From the NCBI RefSeq assembly GCF_000513895.2, contig NZ_CP165783.1:496001-560000 (forward strand): a stretch of 64,000 nucleotides of DNA, given 5' to 3'. This document shows, piece by piece, positions 1-15,000 of this stretch. A program made the translations under genes and the position numbers. Every line of letters starts with the position of its first letter. The first letter of the stretch is position 1. Below the pieces are notes generated by a model, which was given only the letters and a program-made list of their open reading frames with translations, was not told where the DNA came from and searched no databases. The DNA is from Ensifer sp. WSM1721 (GTDB taxonomy: Bacteria > Pseudomonadota > Alphaproteobacteria > Rhizobiales > Rhizobiaceae).

Positions 1-3000
1 ATCTTCGCCGACGGCACGGTGTGGAACTCGGCGGCAATCAAGGCGGCGGTCGTCGAATATCCAGCCGATCCAACCGAGACGGTCTACGTCGGCGGTGACG
101 GAACCATCGTCGGCACGGCCCGGAACGAGCTTTTCGACGGCTGGACAGGCTCCGACAGCTACATCTATGCCGCCGGTGGCGGTCATGACACGATCAGCGA
201 TTACGCCTACGATCCGGCCGATGTCAACGCGCTGACCATGGACGGCATTGCCTCCACCGCGGTCACCTTTGCGCCGGGTTGGGACGATGCCGACGATCTG
301 ATCGTCCATGTGAAGGGCGGTGGCTCGCTGCGCATCCGCGATTTCTTCGACCTCGGGGCGGATTACCGCAACGGCGTCGACACCATCAGCTTCGCCGATG
401 GCGTCACGCTCGACCGCGCGGCGATTGCCGCGCTGGCAATGCCGGCGCTACCCCCGACGACGGGCGACGACGTCCTCCCCCATGGCGTGCTGAACGACGT
501 GGTCGATGCGCTCGCGGGTGACGACATCGTGCGCGCGGGCGGCGGCAACGACGAGATCACGGGCGGCCTTGGTGATGACTTCCTCATCGGCGAGGAAGGC
601 AGTGATGTCTATCGGTTCGCCCGCGGCGATGGCCGGGACATCGTTCTCGACGCATCCGGCGACGGGGCGACGGAAGGGCCGCAGGATCTCAATCTGCTGC
701 ACCTGTCCGGCTACGGAGCGTCCGACCTTGTCTTCACGCGGGTTGGCGCCGATCCCTCGGTCGTAACGCTGACCTTCCTCGGCAGCGACGACCGGATTTC
801 CTTCTTGTCGCCGGACGGCGAAACATCCGGTTTCAGCTTCGGCGACATCGTTCTCGACGATGGGACGGTGCTGACGCGGGCCGACATTGCCAACCTGATC
901 GGCGTCGATACGGACATCGAAGGCACGGCGGGAGACGACGTTCTGTTCGGTTCGCCGGAGCAGGATACACTGACCGGCGACGCCGGCAACGACGTGCTTT
1001 CGGGTGGCGCGGGAGCGGACATCTATGACTTCACCCGCGGCGACGGTCGCGACCTGATCGTTGATCTGCCCGGCATCGAGGTCGTCAATGTTCTTAAGCT
1101 TCACGGTTTTGCGGCCGATGAGCTGATCTTCTCGGCCGATCCGATTGAACCCGGCGAGATCATCCTCACCTTCACCACCAGCGAGGATCGGATCATCTTC
1201 CGCCCCGATTTCGCCTGGGCCGGCGGCAATGACGGAAGTGCGAGCTTCCCCTTCGGCGATATCGTGCTGGACGACGGGACCTTAATATCGACGCAGGACG
1301 TCGCCTCCGGCCTGACCGTTCCCGCGATGGGGTCTGAAGGCGGCACGGCGGGTGATGATATCCGCACGAACTCGCCGGCGAACACCCATATCTACGACGC
1401 CGACCATCCGGAAATGTCCGTCAGTGGCGGCGGCAGTGACACCTATGTCTATGCCCGCGGCGACGGCAACGACATCTTCGACGACGGGACGGCCAATCCA
1501 GGTGAGTACGACCGGCTGGTCTTCACCGATATCCTGCCTTCCGACGTACGGGTCTCCTGGGCCGGCGGGCGGGCCTTCTTCTTCTCGATCGACGAGAACG
1601 CAGCCGATGCTTCGTCCCGCGCGAAAATTGTCGTGCAGATGGCGCCTGCCGACGGCGGCGGCGAAGTGCCGTCACTCGCGGCGATGAACGCTGCCGTCGC
1701 AGGCGGGCTCGGCATCGAGGAAATCGAGTTCGCGGACGGCACGATCTGGACGGCGGCGACGATCAGCCAGCACGTGGTCACCTACGAGCCCGACGGCATT
1801 GACATTCCGAATCCGCCGACGAACGGCAACGATCGCTTCACGGGCACGGTTGACGAGGACGTGATCGAACTCGGCCGCGGCAACGACTATGCCGAGGGCG
1901 GGGAGGGGCGGGACACCTACGTCTATACCCGCGGCGATGGCCACGACGCCTATCAGGACGCGGAATACTCTTCCGGGGAGAGCGCCGGCGAGATCGTATT
2001 GCACGACGTCGCGGAAGCGGAGGTCACGGCTAGCATTGCCAACGGCAATATCCTGCTGACGATCGCCGGCCGGCTGCCGGATGGGTCGGACGCCGGGTCG
2101 ATCACCCTTCTTTCCGCGGCGGAATATACCGGCGAATTCCAGGGGCTTCGCATCCTCTTCGATGATGGTGCGGTCTGGGAGGCCGCCGACCTTGCCCAGC
2201 AACTGCGGACAGGTTCGGAAACGGCCGGCGACGACACCGTTTATGGCTCGGCGCTCGACGAGGTCTTCGAGCCGGGCCAGGGCAACGACATCCTGAACAC
2301 GAGGGACGGCATCGATACACTCGTCTATGCGCGCGGCGACGGCCACGACATCGTCGAACCCCGCTCTTCCGAGTTGAATATCGTGTTCGACGACATCAAT
2401 GTCGCTTCGGTCTCGATCCTCCGGCACGCCGACGACATGATCGTCAAGATTGGCGAATCTGCGACGGGTGCAGGCGATGGCGGCAGCATCCGCATCCTCG
2501 ACGGGTATTGGCGGTCCTCTGGCATTATGGGCCTCAACTCGATCACCTTTGCGGACGGGACGGTCTGGGGCGAGATGGATTTCGCTCGCGCCTTTGTCGA
2601 GGGCCAACTGACGTCGGGCGACGACACGGTGGTCAATGCGGGGCCAGCCCTCGCCTACGAACTCGGCGCGGGTAATGACCATATCCAGGCGAGTGGCTCG
2701 CATGCCGACACCTATATCTACCGCAACGGCGACGGCCACGACGTCATCGTCGAAGACGGTTCGACCTCCTACGCCGAATCGGCAAGCGACGTGTTGCAGT
2801 TCGCCGACATTCCGCGCGATGGCGTACGCTGGATGCGCAGCGGCGACGACTTGATCGGCGCCGTGCAGGCGAACGCCGCGCTTGGCCGCCTGGCGGGCTC
2901 GGTGACCCTGAAGAACGCCTTCCATGCAGACGCGGCGGACTACACCCGCGTGGACACGATCCGCTTTGCCGATGGCGAAGACGTGTCGATCGAAACGCTG

Positions 3001-6000
3001 ATGAACGAAGCCGAAGCCGGCAACCAAGGCGGGGCAGCCGGCGGCGTCGACTACACAGTCGGCGCGAACGGCAACCTCACCTTCACCTACGAGCGCGGCG
3101 ACGGCAACCGCACGATCGATACGCTCGCCAACGGCGGCAACGATATGCTGGTGCTTGCCGACATCGCCCCGGGCTCCGTTTCCTATCACCGTGTCGGCTC
3201 CAGCGTCGAAATCCGCGTTGCGGAGACCGCGCCCGGCGCCGGTAACAGCGGGTCGATCCTGATCGACGCGCTGCTCGACACGTCACTCACATCCCGCGGC
3301 GTGGAAACGGTGCGGTTCGCCGATGGTTCGACGATCAGCAAAGCAGCAATCATCGGCGCGGTCGCGTATAGCGGCACAGCCTACGCCGATTCCATCGTCG
3401 GCTCGAGCGGTGACGATACGCTTTCCGGCAATGGCGGCGTCGACCTGCTTGCCGGCGGAGGTGGCAACGACACCTACCGCTGGGCGCGCGGCGACGGCAG
3501 CGACATCATCGACGAGAGCAATTCCAGCGGCACTGCCGACCGGCTCGTGCTGGCGGGCGTGCTGCCGACGGCGGTCACGGTGCGCGCGGACGGCAATACG
3601 GCCGTCCTGACCATTGTGGAAAGCAGCCCCGGGGCAGGGGACGGTGGCGTCATCAGGGTCCTGCAATCGATGGTTCAAAGCGGCCAGGCCGGTGTTGAGC
3701 GCGTCGAGTTCGCGGATGGCACGGTCTGGACGATGCCCGGAATCCGCGCCGCGTTGCTCACCAGCCGCGCTACCGCGGGCCATGACGTCATCTACGGCTT
3801 CTCGAGCAACGACACGCTCGCCGGCGGCGCCGGCAACGACGCCCTGATCGGCGGTTCGGGCAACGACACCTACGTCTACAATCGCGGTGACGGCTCCGAT
3901 TCCGTCAACGAGACGGGCACGTTCGACGGCACGGCGGATTCCATCGTGCTCCACGGAGTCCTCGCCTCCCAGGTGACGGTGGGGAAGGACGGGTCCGATG
4001 CGATTCTGATCATTGCCGAAAGTGCGCCTGGTGCTGGTGACGGTGGTCGCATCCGTATCTACCAGCAGCTCGACCCCTATTTCGAGCGCGGTGTTGAGAC
4101 GATCGTCTTCGACGACGGCACGATCTGGACCCCTGACATGGTGCGCGCACGCGCGATCGACCTCCAGACGAGCGCGGGCGGGGATACGATCCTCGGCTCG
4201 TCGGCGGGCGAAACGTTGCAAGGCGGCGGGGGTAGCGACGTCATTATCGGCGGCGAAGGCAACGACACCTACACCTACCGTCGCGGCGACGGCTACGACG
4301 TGATCGATGAGAGCGGCACCTTCGGCGGCACGGCGGACAAGCTCGTCTTCGCCGATGTTACCGCTTCCGCGGTCTCGGTGCGTTCGGATGGCGCAGATGC
4401 GATCCTGTTCATCGCGGAAAGTGCGCCCGGCGCGGGCAACGGGGGACGAATCCGTCTCGTCAACACGCTCAACCCCTATTTCGAGCGCGGCCTCGAGACC
4501 ATCCAGTTCTCCGATGGCACGACATGGTCGATGAACACGCTGCGGCAGGCGGCGATCGCAGCCCGGACGACGGCCGGCGATGACGACATCTTCGGGTTCA
4601 CCACTGCCGATACCTTTGAAGGTGGCGACGGTGATGACCGCATCTTCGGCGGCGAGGGCAACGACACCTACATTTACACGCGCGGCGACGGGTTCGACGT
4701 CGTCGACGAGAGCGGCACGTTCGGAGGCACGGCTGACAAGCTCCGCTTGCAAGGCATTGCGGTTGCCGACGTGCGCCTGGTGCGCGATGGTTCCGACGCG
4801 ATCTTGACAATAGCCGAGAGCGCGGCGGGTGCGGGCGACGGCGGGATGATCCGCATCGTCAACACGCTCAACCCCTATTTCGAGCGCGGCGTTGAAAGCA
4901 TCGTCTTCGACGACGGAACGACCTGGCTGCTGGCCGACTACCAGCGCATAGCAATCGAGCAGTCGCAGACGCATGCCGACGACGTCGTGACCGGCTTCAG
5001 CACGTCGGAGACGCTGACGGGTGGGCGCGGCGACGACCATCTGCACGGCGCCGATGGCAGCGACACCTATGTCTTCAATCGTGGTGACGGCCGCGATGTC
5101 ATCGAAGACAACGGCAACGCCGATACCGACGTCGTCGTCATCCGCGGCTACGCGCCTGCCGATCTCATCTTCAGCGAAAGCCGCTATCCGGCGGATTCGC
5201 TGGTCATTCGCTTTGCCGGTAGCGAGGACGAACTGACGATTGTCAACACGCTCGACCAGAGCGGCGAAGACCAGATCGAGGAATTCCGTTTCGACGACGG
5301 CACCGTCTGGACGATTGCCGACATCAAGGCGAAGATCCTGGCCGGCCGGACCACGGCGGGCAACGATACCATCAACGGCTTCGGCGGCGACGACCAGTTC
5401 GTCGGAGGCCGCGGCAACGACGTGCTGAACGGCGGTTACGGGGCCGATACCTACACCTATACGCGCGGCGATGGCTACGACCTGATCATCGACGGGGAAA
5501 GCCAAGCGGGCGACGTTCTTGTGCTCGTCGGCATCGATCCGGGCTCGATCCAGGTGCGGCGTGGAGTCGGCGACGATCTCGACCTGCTCATCGCGGAGTC
5601 CGCGGCAGGAGCCGGCGATGCCGGCCGCATCACCATCCGCAATTCGTTCCTTGCATCCTCGCTGACCGGCATCGAGACCGTGCGGTTCGACGACGGCACG
5701 GTCTGGACCAAGGCGATGATGGAGGATCTGGCGATACGCAACGTCGCGACGCCGGACGACGACCGCCTAACGGGCACCTCGTCGGCCGACGCTTTGGTCG
5801 GCCTTGCCGGCGACGACTACCTGTCGGGTGGCAACGGGGACGACGTCTACCGCTTCACGCGCGGCGACGGCTCCGACACGATCCGCGATGCCGGCAATGG
5901 CATCGACCGGCTCGAAATCTCGGGTTACGCAGCGAGCGAGATCAGTTTCACCCGGCGTGGCCGCGACGGACAGGATCTCATCATCCGGCTCGGCACGATG

Positions 6001-9000
6001 GGCGAGACCATCACGATCATCAATGGCCTCGTGAACGGCACAGCCGACCGGATCGAGAGCGTCGTCATCGTTGATACGGGCGAGACCATCTCGATCGACA
6101 CGATCGAGGCTTCGCTGGTCTTCGGCTCGGAAAGCAGCGGCGACGACCAGATCATCGGCAGCGATGCGGCTGACACGATCCGCGGCGGCGCCGGCGTCGA
6201 CCTCCTGATCGGCGGAGCGGGCAGCGATACCTACCACTACAAGGCCGGCGACGGCGACGATCGTATCGCCGACGACAGCAACAGCGCCGGCGACCGGCTC
6301 GTCCTCAACGATATCGCCTCCACCGATCTCGTCTATGCCCGCCGCAGCCCACCGGAGGGCTTCGACCTCGTCCTGCGCTTCGAAGGCGCACAGGACCGCC
6401 TCACGCTGGCCGACACGCTTGCGAGCGGCAGCAACGGCATTGAGACGATCACCTTCTCCGACGGCCTCACATGGACGCTCGCCGAGATGCGCGCGGCCGT
6501 GCTTCGCCACGCCGCCACGCAGCAAGGCGAGGCCATCCGCGGCTTCGACGGCGCCGATCTCTTGAACGGCCTCGGCGGCAACGACTGGCTGATCGGCTAC
6601 CAGGGGGCCGATACCTACCGCTTCGCCAAGGGCGATGGTCAGGACACGATCGAGGACAGTTCGACCAGCCTTGGCGACCGCCTTGTGCTGAGCGATCTCC
6701 TGTCGATGGAAACCGCGGTTTCGCGCCTGTTCAAGGCGAGCGACGACGTCGTGCTCACCTTCGCCACGGGCCAGGATTCGATCACCATCCGCGATATGCT
6801 GGCCACCGACGGTTCCGGAATCGAGGAAATCGTGTTTTCCAACGGCGTCGTCTGGACGCGCCAGACGATCCTCGACCTCCTGGAAAACAAGGCGCCGGTT
6901 GCGGTCGAGGACGGCATCTACTCATTCAAGACCAATGCACCGCTGATCCTCTCCAGGGCCGAGTTGCTGCTTAACGACTTCGATGCCGATGGCGACACGC
7001 TCTCCGTCATTGCCGTGACGGGCGACGCCAATGTCGACGCCGAGATCGACGCGCAGGGCAACATCGTGGTGACGGCGCATGCCGGTTACACCGGCCCGGC
7101 ACAATTCACCTACACGGTGTCCGACGGTCGCAACGGCCTCACCACCGCCACCGTGAGCGTGCGCGTCACACCACTGGCGCAGGCGAAGGACGACTACGGC
7201 TTCGAGGTGGCCGAGGACGGCTTCCTGCAAATCTCCGCCGAGCGGCTGCTCTCGAACGACATCGACGGCGACCGCATGATCGTCGCGCAGGTGCTCGACT
7301 CGGTGAACGGCCACGTAAGCCTGGCCAGCAACGGCCAGATCAGCTTCACGCCCGCGCCGAATTTCAACGGTCTCGCCTCCTTCCGCTATGTGGCCAACAC
7401 GCCGGAAGGCGGCCGTGCGGAGGGCGTCGTCTACATCAACGTCACGCCGCAGAACGATGCGCCGGATGCGCGCAACGACAGCGGCTTTGCCACCGACGAA
7501 GATGTGCCGTTCGAGATCGACACGAGGACACTGCTCCTCAACGACGTCGATATCGATGGCGACAGGCTGCGGGTGACCGGCGTCACGAGCACGCCCGAAC
7601 TGATCGCGGAGTTGACGGCCGACGGTTACATCGTCGTGCGCCCAGCGCCGTTCTTCTTCGGCCAGGCGACGATCTCCTACACCGTCTCGGATGCTTCCGG
7701 CGCGACTGACACGGCGACAGTCACCGTCAATGTCCGGCCGGTCAACAACGATCCGGAGCCTGCCGCCGACAGCGTCACGACGAACGAGGACGCGCCGCTT
7801 CTGCTGACAGCCGCCTCGCTTCTGGCCAATGACATCGAGCGTGACGGCGACCTCTTGAGCATTGCATCGGTACGCAGCGGCCACGGCGGCAGCGTTCGGC
7901 TCTTCGACAACCAGACGGTCCTGTTCACGCCGGCCGCGAACTTCTACGGCCAAGCACACTTCTTCTACACGGTCGACGACGGCCAGGGCGGCCTCGTCGA
8001 AACCCGGGTGGACGTGCAGGTCGATCCGGTCAATGACGCGCCCGAATCCCGGGAAGACAGCTACAAGGAGGCGGGCGGCTTCTACCTGCGCGGCACCGAG
8101 GACACGCCGCTCATCATCAACATCGCCGATCTCCTTGCCAACGATCGCGACATCGACGGCTTCGCGCTGACGATCGAGACGATCAGCTATTCGGACAACG
8201 GCACCGCGGAACTGCTCGGCGACGGCACGATCCGCTTTACGCCGGACGAGAACTTCTGGGGCGAGGCGACCTTCCGCTATGTCATTTCCGACGAGGGCGG
8301 TCTCGTCGACGATGCGGTCGTGACGCTCTATTTTGCGCCGGTCGGGGATGCGCCGCCGGTCGCGTGGGACGATACGATCACCATCTACGAGGACGTGCCG
8401 ACCGTCATTCCGGTCGCCGCGCTCCTGGCCAACGACACCGATATCGACCGGCATCCGCTGCGCATCGTCTCGATCGCTCGTGGACTCGGCGCGCTCGGCT
8501 CCGTCTCGTTCACGCCTGAAGGGGATATCCTCTTCACCCCGGCGCTGAACAGCACCCAGCAGAGCAGCTTCACCTATACGGTGACGGACGATGCCGACGG
8601 CACCGATACGGCAACGGTCTCGGTCGTCATCATCCCGGTCAACGACGCGCCGACGGCGGCGGCCGACTTTGGCTCCACCTCGCTCGACCGGCCGCTGGTG
8701 CTGCGCATATCCGATCTGATGGCCAACGACGGCGACGTGGATCTCGATCCGCGCGACTTCGACCTGTTGCGCTTCATCGGCGTGAACGCGCTGCAGCACG
8801 GCACGGCGTCAATCTACAATGGCGAATTCGTCGTCATCGAATATGACCGCGGCTTCTCCGGCGCAACGTCCTTCGAATACACGATCGCCGACGAGCATGG
8901 CGTCGAGGACGACGGCACGGTGGCAGCGGTCGTGACCGGCCAGCACGCCGCGACCATTACGGGCACGGCGACACGCGATCTCCTGATAGGCACGCATCTC

Positions 9001-12000
9001 GGCGAACGGATCGAGGATCTCGGCGGCGACGACGATATCTTCGGCCGCGAGGGTGACGACATCATCATCGCGGGCGACGGGGCCGACCGCATCGACGGCG
9101 GCGACGGCTTCGACTCCGTCGATTTCAGCGGCTCGAACATCGGCATCCGCGCCGACCTGCAGGCGCTGATCGGTCAGGGCGGCTATGCCCAGGGCGACCT
9201 CTACTTCAATATCGAGGCCTTCCTCGGCTCACATTTTGCCGACGAGCTTGCCGGCAACGCCGCCGACAACACCCTGTCGGGCGGTGAGGGCAGCGACGTC
9301 CTGCGCGGCCGCGCCGGCGCCGACACGCTCGAAGGCGGGCTCGGCGACGACCGGCTGGAAGGCGGCGAGGGCGCCGATATCCTGAATGGCGCAGAGGGCT
9401 CCGACACGGCCGACTATTCGACCTCACTTGCAGCAGTCGCAGCCTCGTTGCTCTCAGGCACGGCCTTGGGTGGCGATGCGGCCGGCGACACGCTGGCGAG
9501 CATCGAGAACCTCACCGGCAGCGACTTCGACGACACGCTGGAAGGAGGCGGCAACGCCAATGTACTGATCGGCGGGCGCGGCGACGACGTGCTCATCGGT
9601 GGTGCCGGCAACGACGTGCTGGTGGGCGGCCGCGGTGCCGACGTGCTGCAAGGTGGCGAGGGCATCGACCGCGTTGAATACCTGCTGTCGAGCGAAGGGG
9701 TGACCATCAATCTCGCAAACACGGCCGCCGGCGGCGGCGATGCGCAGGGCGATGTCTTCTCTTCGATCGAATTGATCGTCGGCAGCTACCACAATGACGT
9801 GATGATCGGCGATGCGACCAACAACGTCTTCCGCGGTGGCCTCGGCGCCGACGCGATCGACGGCGCCGAGGGCTTCGACACGGCCGATTACGGTTCGGCG
9901 ACGGAGGCCGTCAGCGTCAACCTGACGCTCGGGACCGGCAATGCCGGCGAGGCGGCCGGCGACACGTTGACGGATATCGAGAAGCTTGTCGGCTCGGCCC
10001 ATGGCGACACTTTCATCGGCTCGGACAATGCCGACGTCTTCGAGGCCGGCTTCGGTGACGACCATCTCGCCGGCAATGCGGGCTCCGACACCTATCTCTT
10101 CGGCTACGATTCCGGCGCCGATACGATCGCGGAAAACGGGCTCTCGGCGGATATCGACCGTCTGGTCTTCGACCCCGACGTCCGCCGCGCGGATATCAGC
10201 CTCGTACGCCAGGGCGACAACCTGCTGGTCGAGCTGGAGCACGACGACGGGCTGTTGATCGATACCGCGCTCGTCTCCGGCCATTTCCTCGGCCGCGAGA
10301 CTGGGCTCGAGGAGATCGTTTTCGCCGACGGCACCGTCTGGGACCGCGACGATATCGATACGCTGACGCGCGTCGGCCGCTTCAACGCGGTGGACGATGT
10401 CATCCGCTTTGCCGATGAGGACGTCGATCTCGTCATCGCCGCCGACAGGCTCACCCGCAACGATGCCAGCGAGGGGACGGAGTTCCTTGAGATCGTCGGC
10501 GTGTCCAATGGTGTCAACGGCACCGCGACGCTCAATGCCGATGGCTCCGTCACCTTCCGCAGCGCCCAGAACTTCTGGGGAGACGCCTATTTCGAGTATA
10601 CGGTTCGCGACCAGTTCGGCCGGGAATCTACGGCGCGGGCCGAGGTCAACGTGCTGCCTGTCAACGACGCGCCGGTGGCCGCCGATGATGGCGTGTTCAC
10701 CGGCATAGAGGACACGCCGCTCTACATTCCGATCTCGGCGCTGCTCACCAACGACATCGATGTCGATGGCGATACGCTGACAATCGTCGACTTCGGTCCG
10801 ACGATCGGCGCCGACGGCCAGCCTCTCTATCCGAGTGCTTTCGAAAACGCGACCTTCGGCAGCGCGCGCGTCGAGGGGGATTACGTCGTCTTCGTTCCCT
10901 CCAACAATCACAATGGCTTCGCCGGCTTCCGCTACACGATCACCGACGGCAACGGCGAGACCTCGACGGCGCAGGTAGAGCTCACCTTCGTCGGCGTCAA
11001 CGACGCGCCGGACATCGGCCGCGACCGCATAACGGTGCGCCAAGGCCAGAACACGCCGATCCTCATCTCGACGCTGCTCGGCAACGATACTGACGTCGAG
11101 GGCGACGACTTCTCGTTCACCGGCTTCGGCAATGTGGTGAACGGCACGGCCACATTGGTGACGGACGAAAACGGCGCGGTGTCGATCGATTTCACCGGCG
11201 ACGCCTTGGGTGCGGCAAGCCTCACCTACACGATTACCGACGAGCACGGCGCAAGTACGACGGGCACCATCGAGATCAACGTCATTCCGCTCAACGACCC
11301 GCCGAATGCGCGCAATGATGGTGGCTTTACCACCCTTGAGGACCAGCCGATCATCATCGATCCGGCGCTGCTGCTCGGAAACGACAGCGACCCGAACGGC
11401 GATGTGCTGGTGATTTCCGCGCTCGAACGTTTCCCGCTGAACGGCAACGTGGAGTTCAACGAGGACGGCATGATCGTCTTCACGCCGCGCGCCGACTATA
11501 ATGGCCAGGCAGGCTTCATCTATACGGTTTCCGACGGGCGCGGCGGCTTCGACGAGGCATTCGTCTCGATTACGATCGTGCCGGACAACGACGCTCCGAT
11601 CCTGCGCGACGACGTCGTGGCCGGCACCGAGGACCAGCCGGTGCTGATCCTCGCGGCGGAAGCCTTCGCCAACGACATCGAGCCGGACGGCGACGTCATT
11701 TTCTTCGAGGATGCGTGGGTGCTCGGCGTCGTCACCAACGATGTCACGAATCGCGTCGAGCAGAGCGAAAGCTTCGAGCTGTCCTCGCCTCTCCTCTCTC
11801 AGACGGCCACGGTCTCGCTTGCCATGGCAGACGGCTCGCAAGTGCCCTCCTGGCTGGTCTTCGACGCCGAAACGCTGACCTTCACCGGCATTCCGCCGCA
11901 GGGCGTCACCGAGGCGCTGACGCTTGCGCTCACCTTCTCCGACACGACGGCGGAAGGCGAAACCCTAACCTTCGAGGACACGATCGTCATCGATCCGACC

Positions 12001-15000
12001 GATGCCGCGGCGCTTTCGGCCGGCATCACCTACGACGCGAACCTCATGGCAGTCAGCCAGTCGGAGGGTACGTGGTCGGCAAGGCTCGCCTCCGGCCAGG
12101 ACCTTCCGGCATGGCTCGCCTTCGACCCGACGACGCGGCAACTCTCCTATACGGACGTCGCTCCGCCGGCCAACAGCGGCCTCGCTCGCGTCCAGGTGGC
12201 CTTCGCGCCGACGAGTGCCGCGCAGAGCGGCTTTGCCGTCGAATTCCTCATCGATCCGACGCAGCCGCTCGACCCGGCGATCAACACGCTGCTTGCCGGC
12301 GATCCGTATTTCGCCGCGCACGGCCTCTTCGTCCTGCCGGTGGCGGAGGACGCGACGGTCTCGGCAGAGAAGACCTCCGGCTTCGATCTGCCGGATTGGC
12401 TGGAGTTCGATCCCGAGACGCTGTCGCTTTCCGGCACCGCGCCCGAGGTCTATGTCGGCCGCGTCCCGGTGCGCATCGAAGTGGGCGCCTCGGCCGAGGA
12501 CGGCCGTCCGGCCTTCTCGCTGATCCGCGACTTTATCGTCGACGACCCGCCGCAGGCGAGCGGCGGCGGCGCAGGGTTCAGCCTCGTGATCGAGGACGGG
12601 CGCCTCAAGCTCGTCACCGGCGAGGATTTCTTCGGTATGGTGGCCGTCGCCTACACGGCGGTCGACGTCAAGGGCGCGGTTTCGGCCGAGCCGGGCGTCA
12701 TCGTCATCAACATCGCGGCGCAGCGCGAGAAGCCGGATGCGCTCGCCGACGCATTCAGCGTGGCCGAGGACGGCACGCTCACCTTCTCGCTTGCCGACCT
12801 CCTGGCAAACGACCGTGACGACGACGGCGATCCGATCCGCGTCGTTTCGATCGGTGAGCCGGTCAGCGGCACGCTAACGGTGCACATTCCGGAAATCTCG
12901 GTCGACATGCCGGCGCTTGACGGCATGTCCGGTCCGGTGACCCATTCCGCCGTGCTTCGTGGCGGTGCGGCCCTGCCAGCCTGGCTTTCCGTCGATGCCG
13001 CGACCGGCCGCATCCACGGCACGCCGCCGCTCGACGCCAAGACCACGCTTGCCATCGACGTGACCTCGACGGACAGTATGTCGACCGTCGTCACCACGAT
13101 TTCGCTCGACGTGGATGGCAACGAGGGTGTCACCATTACCTACCGGCCGGACAGCCAGTACTCCGGTCCGGACGCGTTCACCTACACGATCACCGATGAT
13201 CACGAAGGCACCGTCGCGACTAATGTCGACATCGACGTCGTTGCCGCCAACGACCCGCCGGTGGCGGTGGACGACCGGATATCCGGCGTCGAGGACACGG
13301 TCCTCGTCATCTCGCCCGCGGCTCTTCTCGCGAACGATCGCGACGTAGACAATGATCCGCTGCGCATCATTTCCGTCACGGCGGGGGCGCACGGTAGGGT
13401 CGAACTGGTCAATGGCGAGATCTTCTTCACGCCCGACCACAATTTCGACGGCGAGGCCTGGTTCGAGTACACGATCACCGACGACGTGGATGGCATCGAC
13501 ACTGGACGGGTCACGGTCGATGTGGCCTCGACCAACCGCGCGCCGGTAATTGTCGCCGACAGCTTCACCGGTACGGAAGACGTGCCCTTCATTGTCAGCA
13601 TCGCCGACCTTCTCGGCAACGACTACGATCCGGACGGCGACGATTTCAGTTTCGTCGTCATCGACCAGCAGGGCGTCGATGGTCATGCGTTCGAGCTGCC
13701 GGACGGTCGCTGGAGCTTGACTCCGGAAGGCGATCACACCGGCATCGCCACCTTCACTTACCGGATCACGGATGGCCGTGGAAACACGGTCGGTGCCAAT
13801 GCCATCACAGTGAATTTCCTGCCGGTGAACGATGCGCCGGTGGCCCGCGCCGACAGCGGCTATGTCACGGCGGAGGACCAGCCGATCGAGATCGATCTGG
13901 CAGCACTTCTTGGCAATGACAGCGACGTCGACGGCGACAGCCTGTCGGTCGTCGGCGTGCTCGATCCGGTCAACGGCTCGGTCGCCCTCGTGGGCGGCAA
14001 GGCGGTCTTCACACCGCGGGCCGACTATTTTGGCAATGCCGGCTTCTTCTATCGCATCGCCGACGGCAACGGCGGCTTAGCCACGGGCACTGTCACGATC
14101 ACCGTTCAGCCCGACGACGATCTCCCGATCGCCGTCCCCGACAGTGGCTGGACGATCGATGAAGACACCTTCATCGACATCGATCCTGCGACGCTCATCG
14201 CCAACGACGTTCATCCGGACGGCGAGGCGATCCACTTCATCGGGGCGAGCGGCGAAGGAGTCTCGACGCTGGCAAACGGCATGATCCGCTTCACCCCGGC
14301 TCCGGACGCCAACGGGACCTCCATCCTGACCTATACGATCGGCGACGGTTCCGGCGACAGGGTGACCAGCACGTTCACGGTGGTGGTGCGGCCGGTCAAT
14401 GATCTGCCCGTTGCCAGCGACGATACATTCGCGGGCAGGGAAGACCAGCCCGTTGTCATCCCGATCAGCCAGCTTCTCGGCAATGACCAGGACCCGGATG
14501 GCCACGACATCTCGCTTACCGGCATCTTCAACGCGGTCGGCGGCACGGTGGCGCTCGACGGCGCCGGCAATGTGGTCTTCACGCCAGATGCCAATCGCAA
14601 CGGCCCGGTCAGCTTCGAATACCGCGTCACCGATTCCACAGGCGACAACGGCACGGCCAAGGTCACGATCAACCTGCAACCGGTCAATGATGCGCCTGAG
14701 ATCGCCGCCTTTGGCCCGCTCAACGGTACCGAGGACACGCGCCTTGCCGTGCAGCTACCGGCAGCCGCCTTCAGCGACATCGACGGCGAGGCGCTTACGA
14801 CCACGGTTCGCGGAGCCGAGGGCACGCCGCTACCGGCCTGGCTGGTCTACGACCCGGCGACACGCGGCCTGTTCGGCGATCCGCCGCAGGATTTTGCCGG
14901 CGTCCTCAATCTCGAGGTCGTTGCCAATGATGGGACCGTCAGTGTCGTACGCGCCTTCCAGGTGGTCATCGCCAATGTCAACGATGCGCCGGTCGCCGCT

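Noticed and set aside
19..21. GTG at 19 as the true start of the giant RTX gene
   Set aside because: The frame is open to base 1, and the preceding codons complete the recurring FADGTVW motif, so this valine is internal.
3283..5505. A 740-codon minus-strand frame antisense to the RTX gene
   Set aside because: It is a shadow of the repetitive GC-rich RTX coding sequence, with no recognisable protein motifs and no ribosome site.
6922..11841. Minus-strand frames of 625 and 795 codons antisense to the cadherin-like blocks
   Set aside because: Same shadow effect; composition is Arg/Val/Asp repeats mirroring the sense strand.
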